A model generated the notes under the pieces. That model ran no database searches and was not told where the DNA came from. It saw nothing but the letters and a program-made list of their open reading frames with translations. The translations under genes were made by a program, and so were the position numbers. A stretch of DNA of 64,000 nucleotides from contig NC_134682.1 of the NCBI RefSeq assembly GCF_024713945.1, positions 2,046,001 through 2,110,000 on the forward strand. Reading direction: 5' to 3'. Position 1 is the first letter of the stretch, and each line of letters begins with the position of its first letter. This stretch comes from Dermatophagoides farinae (Eukaryota > Arthropoda > Arachnida > Sarcoptiformes > Pyroglyphidae). Positions 61,058 to 64,000 of this stretch are shown here, one piece after another.

Positions 61058-61668
61058 ATAAAAAAAAACCTAATTTATTCTTCAAATTATACATCATCAT
61101 CTATGCAAAAAGAAATGAAGAAAAAAATTCTTGAATTTTTTTAAGTGTTCAATTTTTGATGAATCTCATCATCATCATCATCGTGAATTTTTTTCTTGAT
61201 TTTTTTTAATTTAATTTTTAAAAATTGTAAAATTCATTTTTTTTTTTTTGCTTTCGTCGTCTTTATATGAATTATTTAAATAAATTAAGTTAAATCTGTT
61301 TCCACTGCTGCTGATGCTTCAATAAATTCCGTTCATCATCATCATCATCATCATCATCAATGCATCATATAATGTCAAATGACAAAATTCAAACATGGTG
61401 AAAAGAAAAATTCAATTATCGAATTCTTGAAAAGAAAAAAAAGAAAATTTAATTTCTTCATCACAGTCATATATTTTGGAATGATTTGGATTGCAAAAAA
61501 AAATTAGATCTAGTTATGCTAATCATCATCATGATCATCGTTGTATTTTTAAAATTTTTAAAATAAAAAAAAATGTAAAAACTTTCAATCATTCTGTTGG
61601 ACAAAATTTTATGAATTCAACATAATTTAGAGAGAAAAAAATGAAAACAACAAAACAAAAAAAAACAG

Positions 61669-61915
61669 TCAAGCCTGATTGACCATATCCGCAAAGGTCA
61701 ATGATCGAGATAATTCATTGGCCATATTCATCATTCCATTCGATTCAATTATCATTGTTTCCAACCAAGACAGAATTTGTTGGATGAATTCTTGTAAAAT
61801 AAAAAAAAAACACACAAACACGAAATTCTTCACAATCTTAATAATGACGATGATAAAACCACTTGTGATTAAGTAAAAAAAATGAAAGAGTAGAAATACC
61901 ACTTGACTTGTTCAT
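61669..61915 (-). CDS. Terminal exons of an unrecognised minus-strand gene
   Basis: The last exon (61669-61790), after a TTTTACAAG acceptor, reads EFIQQILSWLETMIIESNG then MMNMANELSRSLTFADMVNQ, Ala and a stop, a protein-like amphipathic helix pattern unlike the nearby repeats. A short exon at 61900-61915 (ATGAACAAGTCAAGTG before GTATTT) fits its phase and would make a 45-aa protein, MNKSS joined to EFIQQ. Alternatively the terminal exon belongs to a larger gene with exons further right, such as the candidate at 63338-63380. No family is recognised. Confidence 0.35.
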
Positions 61916-64000
61916 GATAATACAAATATATATGTATATTTCACATTTGACAAAATGTAACAAAAAAAAATACAACACGAGTATACATCTTCTCTCTATT
62001 TCATCATTATCCTGGTATTCAAGAAGTGTTTTTTTTTCTCATCCATATCTAATTTAGTCATACACACAAACACAAATAAAAAACAACAACAACAAGATTC
62101 ACATTCCGAATGGATACAAATTCATTCATTTCATCTAAAAAAGAAAAATTGACAACCAAATAACCTAGAATAAGAAAAAAAAACATTATTATTATTATCA
62201 TTATTTACATATCTTTCATATAACCAAATAAATAAATGAATGAATGAATGAATATATTACATACACACACACACACGCATACGATTCAAACCAGAAGGGA
62301 GAAAAAAAACAATTCATTATTTGATTGAGTCTTGTTGTTGTTGTTGTTGTTGTTGTCGATGATATTTTTTGTCATCAACTTAACAACAACAACAACAACA
62401 AAATGATGTTTTTTTTCTATTAGAAATGTTAAAGTATTAGTTTGCTATATATATATGAACTAATAATGACTAATAACTTTATAGATATTTCATGAGTATA
62501 TAATGAAAATCCATATTTTCATGATTATATAAAAAAAGTCATCATCATCATCATCATAATAATCATGTTTTTTTCATTCATTTATTCATATAAGAAAATG
62601 ATTAAATCCTCTTGTCTCTTAGTAGGGATGGTGATGATGATGATATGGTGGTGGTGGTGAGCTACTTCTTATTACATATATAGGATCTTAAGAAAGATTC
62701 TTGAATAAAATCTTAAAAATCTCAACCAACACACACACACACACACTTGATATATCCTAAAATCGCGACTATAAGACGCAACTACCTAAGAAAAATTTAA
62801 TTAAAATTCTACACAAGTGAACTGAATTGTGGTAAAATCTAGCTACAAATATCTCTCTCACTCACTCACCCAGATATCAGAATATCATCATCATCATCAC
62901 CAATGTCCATTGTTATTGTCAAGTCAATTCGGTTAGGTTTTGAATAACAAATTTGAAAACAAACATTGTCTTGTTTTAAAAACAAAAAAAAAGTTTTTTC
63001 TAGTTGTCAAATAAACAACGAAATTTTTTTTTGACAATGGACATAATGGGGACAGAAACTTTTTGAATTTTTTTTTTCGTCACCCTAATTCTGAATATTC
63101 GTTATTTTCTGTCGATCAACTATAGTGAAAAAAGGGATGGAATTTTTTTTTGAAAACAAAGAAAAAAAATTTTAAATTCAAATTCCCGTCGTACATGTGA
63201 ATAAACACACTCGCACACACATCGTAGTCATTTAAAACAGCTAATTAGCAAACATTTTTTTTCTTGTTTGTTTCACTGGAATAGTTTTTTTTGTTTTGTT
63301 TACAAAAAACAGAAAAAAAATTCTTGTTGTCACTTACCATTTATATTTTAATTCGTAAAAATTATCATTTTTGGATGGATCTGAAACGCGTGCTTTTTTT
63401 CGTTTTGTTTTGTTTAACAACACTTTTTTTTATCTTGTCACATTTGTCTGTTGAGTATGAGTGTGTATTATATTAATTAGAATTGTATTCAAGTTGATTC
63501 TCCCATTCACACTTTAATTAATTACAATAACATGTTTGAATGATGTTGTTGTCGTCGTTGTTGATGTAACATTATAAATGATATATATATTTCTGGCCTG
63601 TTAAGGTCAAAAATGTCACACACATAATGATAATGAAGCAATTGACATGATAATGATGATGTTGATTGAATAGCGATACCCATTCCTAAAAAAATGGACT
63701 ATTGAGAATACACATTACTATTGAGCTTCCGGCTGTTTACGGGATTCAAAATTATCGTTGGTAACATTACATTTATATATGAAAAACAAAGTCAAAATTG
63801 TCGTTCATTTGGGAATCAATTATTTTGTTGTTTTTGTTGACCATTGTCCACTTTGGTTAAATTGGTAATTTCATTGGAGCTAAATCGATTCAACGAATGA
63901 ATGAATGGTCTGATTCGATTCGTAGATTTGACATTTGTGGTTAATAAAGATTGTTTTTTTTTATTTCGCATTGTGATTTTGATGATGAGTTTATCATTTG
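61916..64000. other. Right-edge region, microsatellites and one candidate exon
   Basis: Mostly ATC, CA and CAA repeats with A/T tracts. Apart from the short candidate exon at 63338-63380, nothing coding is supported. The plus-strand frame at 63291-63476 is hydrophobic low-complexity sequence without an ATG in good context. Confidence 0.45.
63338..63380 (-). other. Candidate 43-nt internal exon
   Basis: On the minus strand a TTTCAG acceptor and a GTAAGTG donor bracket 43 nt. One frame reads PSKNDNFYELKYKW, entering in phase 1 and leaving in phase 2. Both splice sites are good matches and the residues are not repeat-derived. No neighbouring exon is identified, so it may belong to a gene continuing beyond the window. 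Confidence 0.28.

Larger units (their letters stand above)
55631..61668. other. 6-kb gene desert rich in microsatellites
   Basis: The left end is presumably the metalloproteinase promoter (no convincing TATA box). The rest is CA/GT, CAA, ATC and T-run sequence. Frames longer than 60 codons translate these repeats. The only non-repetitive coding-like piece is a possible terminal exon at 60996-61057. I see no RNA gene or transposon. Confidence 0.5.

Overview
The window is nuclear DNA of a small-genome arthropod, most likely an acariform mite close to the house dust mites (Astigmata, Dermatophagoides-like). The basis is very AT-rich DNA full of CA, CAA and ATC microsatellites, mostly short GT-AG introns (about 60-140 bp), arthropod gene families, and a UDP-glycosyltransferase of the bacterial-looking type that acariform mites carry. 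Species identity is inference.

From left to right: a UDP-glycosyltransferase (+); a SAXO-like microtubule stabiliser (-) whose 47-nt first exon lies 2.35 kb upstream of the main exon; a 60-codon single-membrane-span protein (-); FEM1 (-), an ankyrin substrate receptor for CUL2 ubiquitin ligase; UBE2Q (+), a ubiquitin-conjugating enzyme; MRPS16 (-), divergent from a winged-helix / double-PHD / SAM chromatin protein (+), with two TATCGATA motifs between them; a secreted S1 serine protease (+); a PPxY-bearing membrane protein (-).

From 27.6 to 34.0 kb lies the most unusual block: three tandem same-strand genes for secreted, low-complexity-flanked proteins sharing a core of about 115 residues that I do not recognise. 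A SLC41 magnesium transporter sits between the first and second. Each of the three has its own TATA box and its own intron pattern.

From 34 to 43 kb are eIF5B (-), ZFR (+) and an unrecognised 109-aa protein (-). From 46 to 49.4 kb a PF04199-type cyclase (kynurenine formamidase-like) has one signal-peptide first exon and two complete, diverged copies of its catalytic terminal exon. The second copy adds a GPI-signal-like tail, so the locus may make a secreted and a membrane-anchored enzyme by alternative terminal exons. From 50.4 to 55.6 kb is a seven-exon matrix metalloproteinase (-).

The last 8.4 kb is gene-poor and microsatellite-rich, with only short candidate exons, some of which may belong to a minus-strand gene running off the right edge.

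Exon borders were set by eye from splice consensus, reading phase and family conservation. I saw no rRNA, tRNA, CRISPR array or intact transposon.
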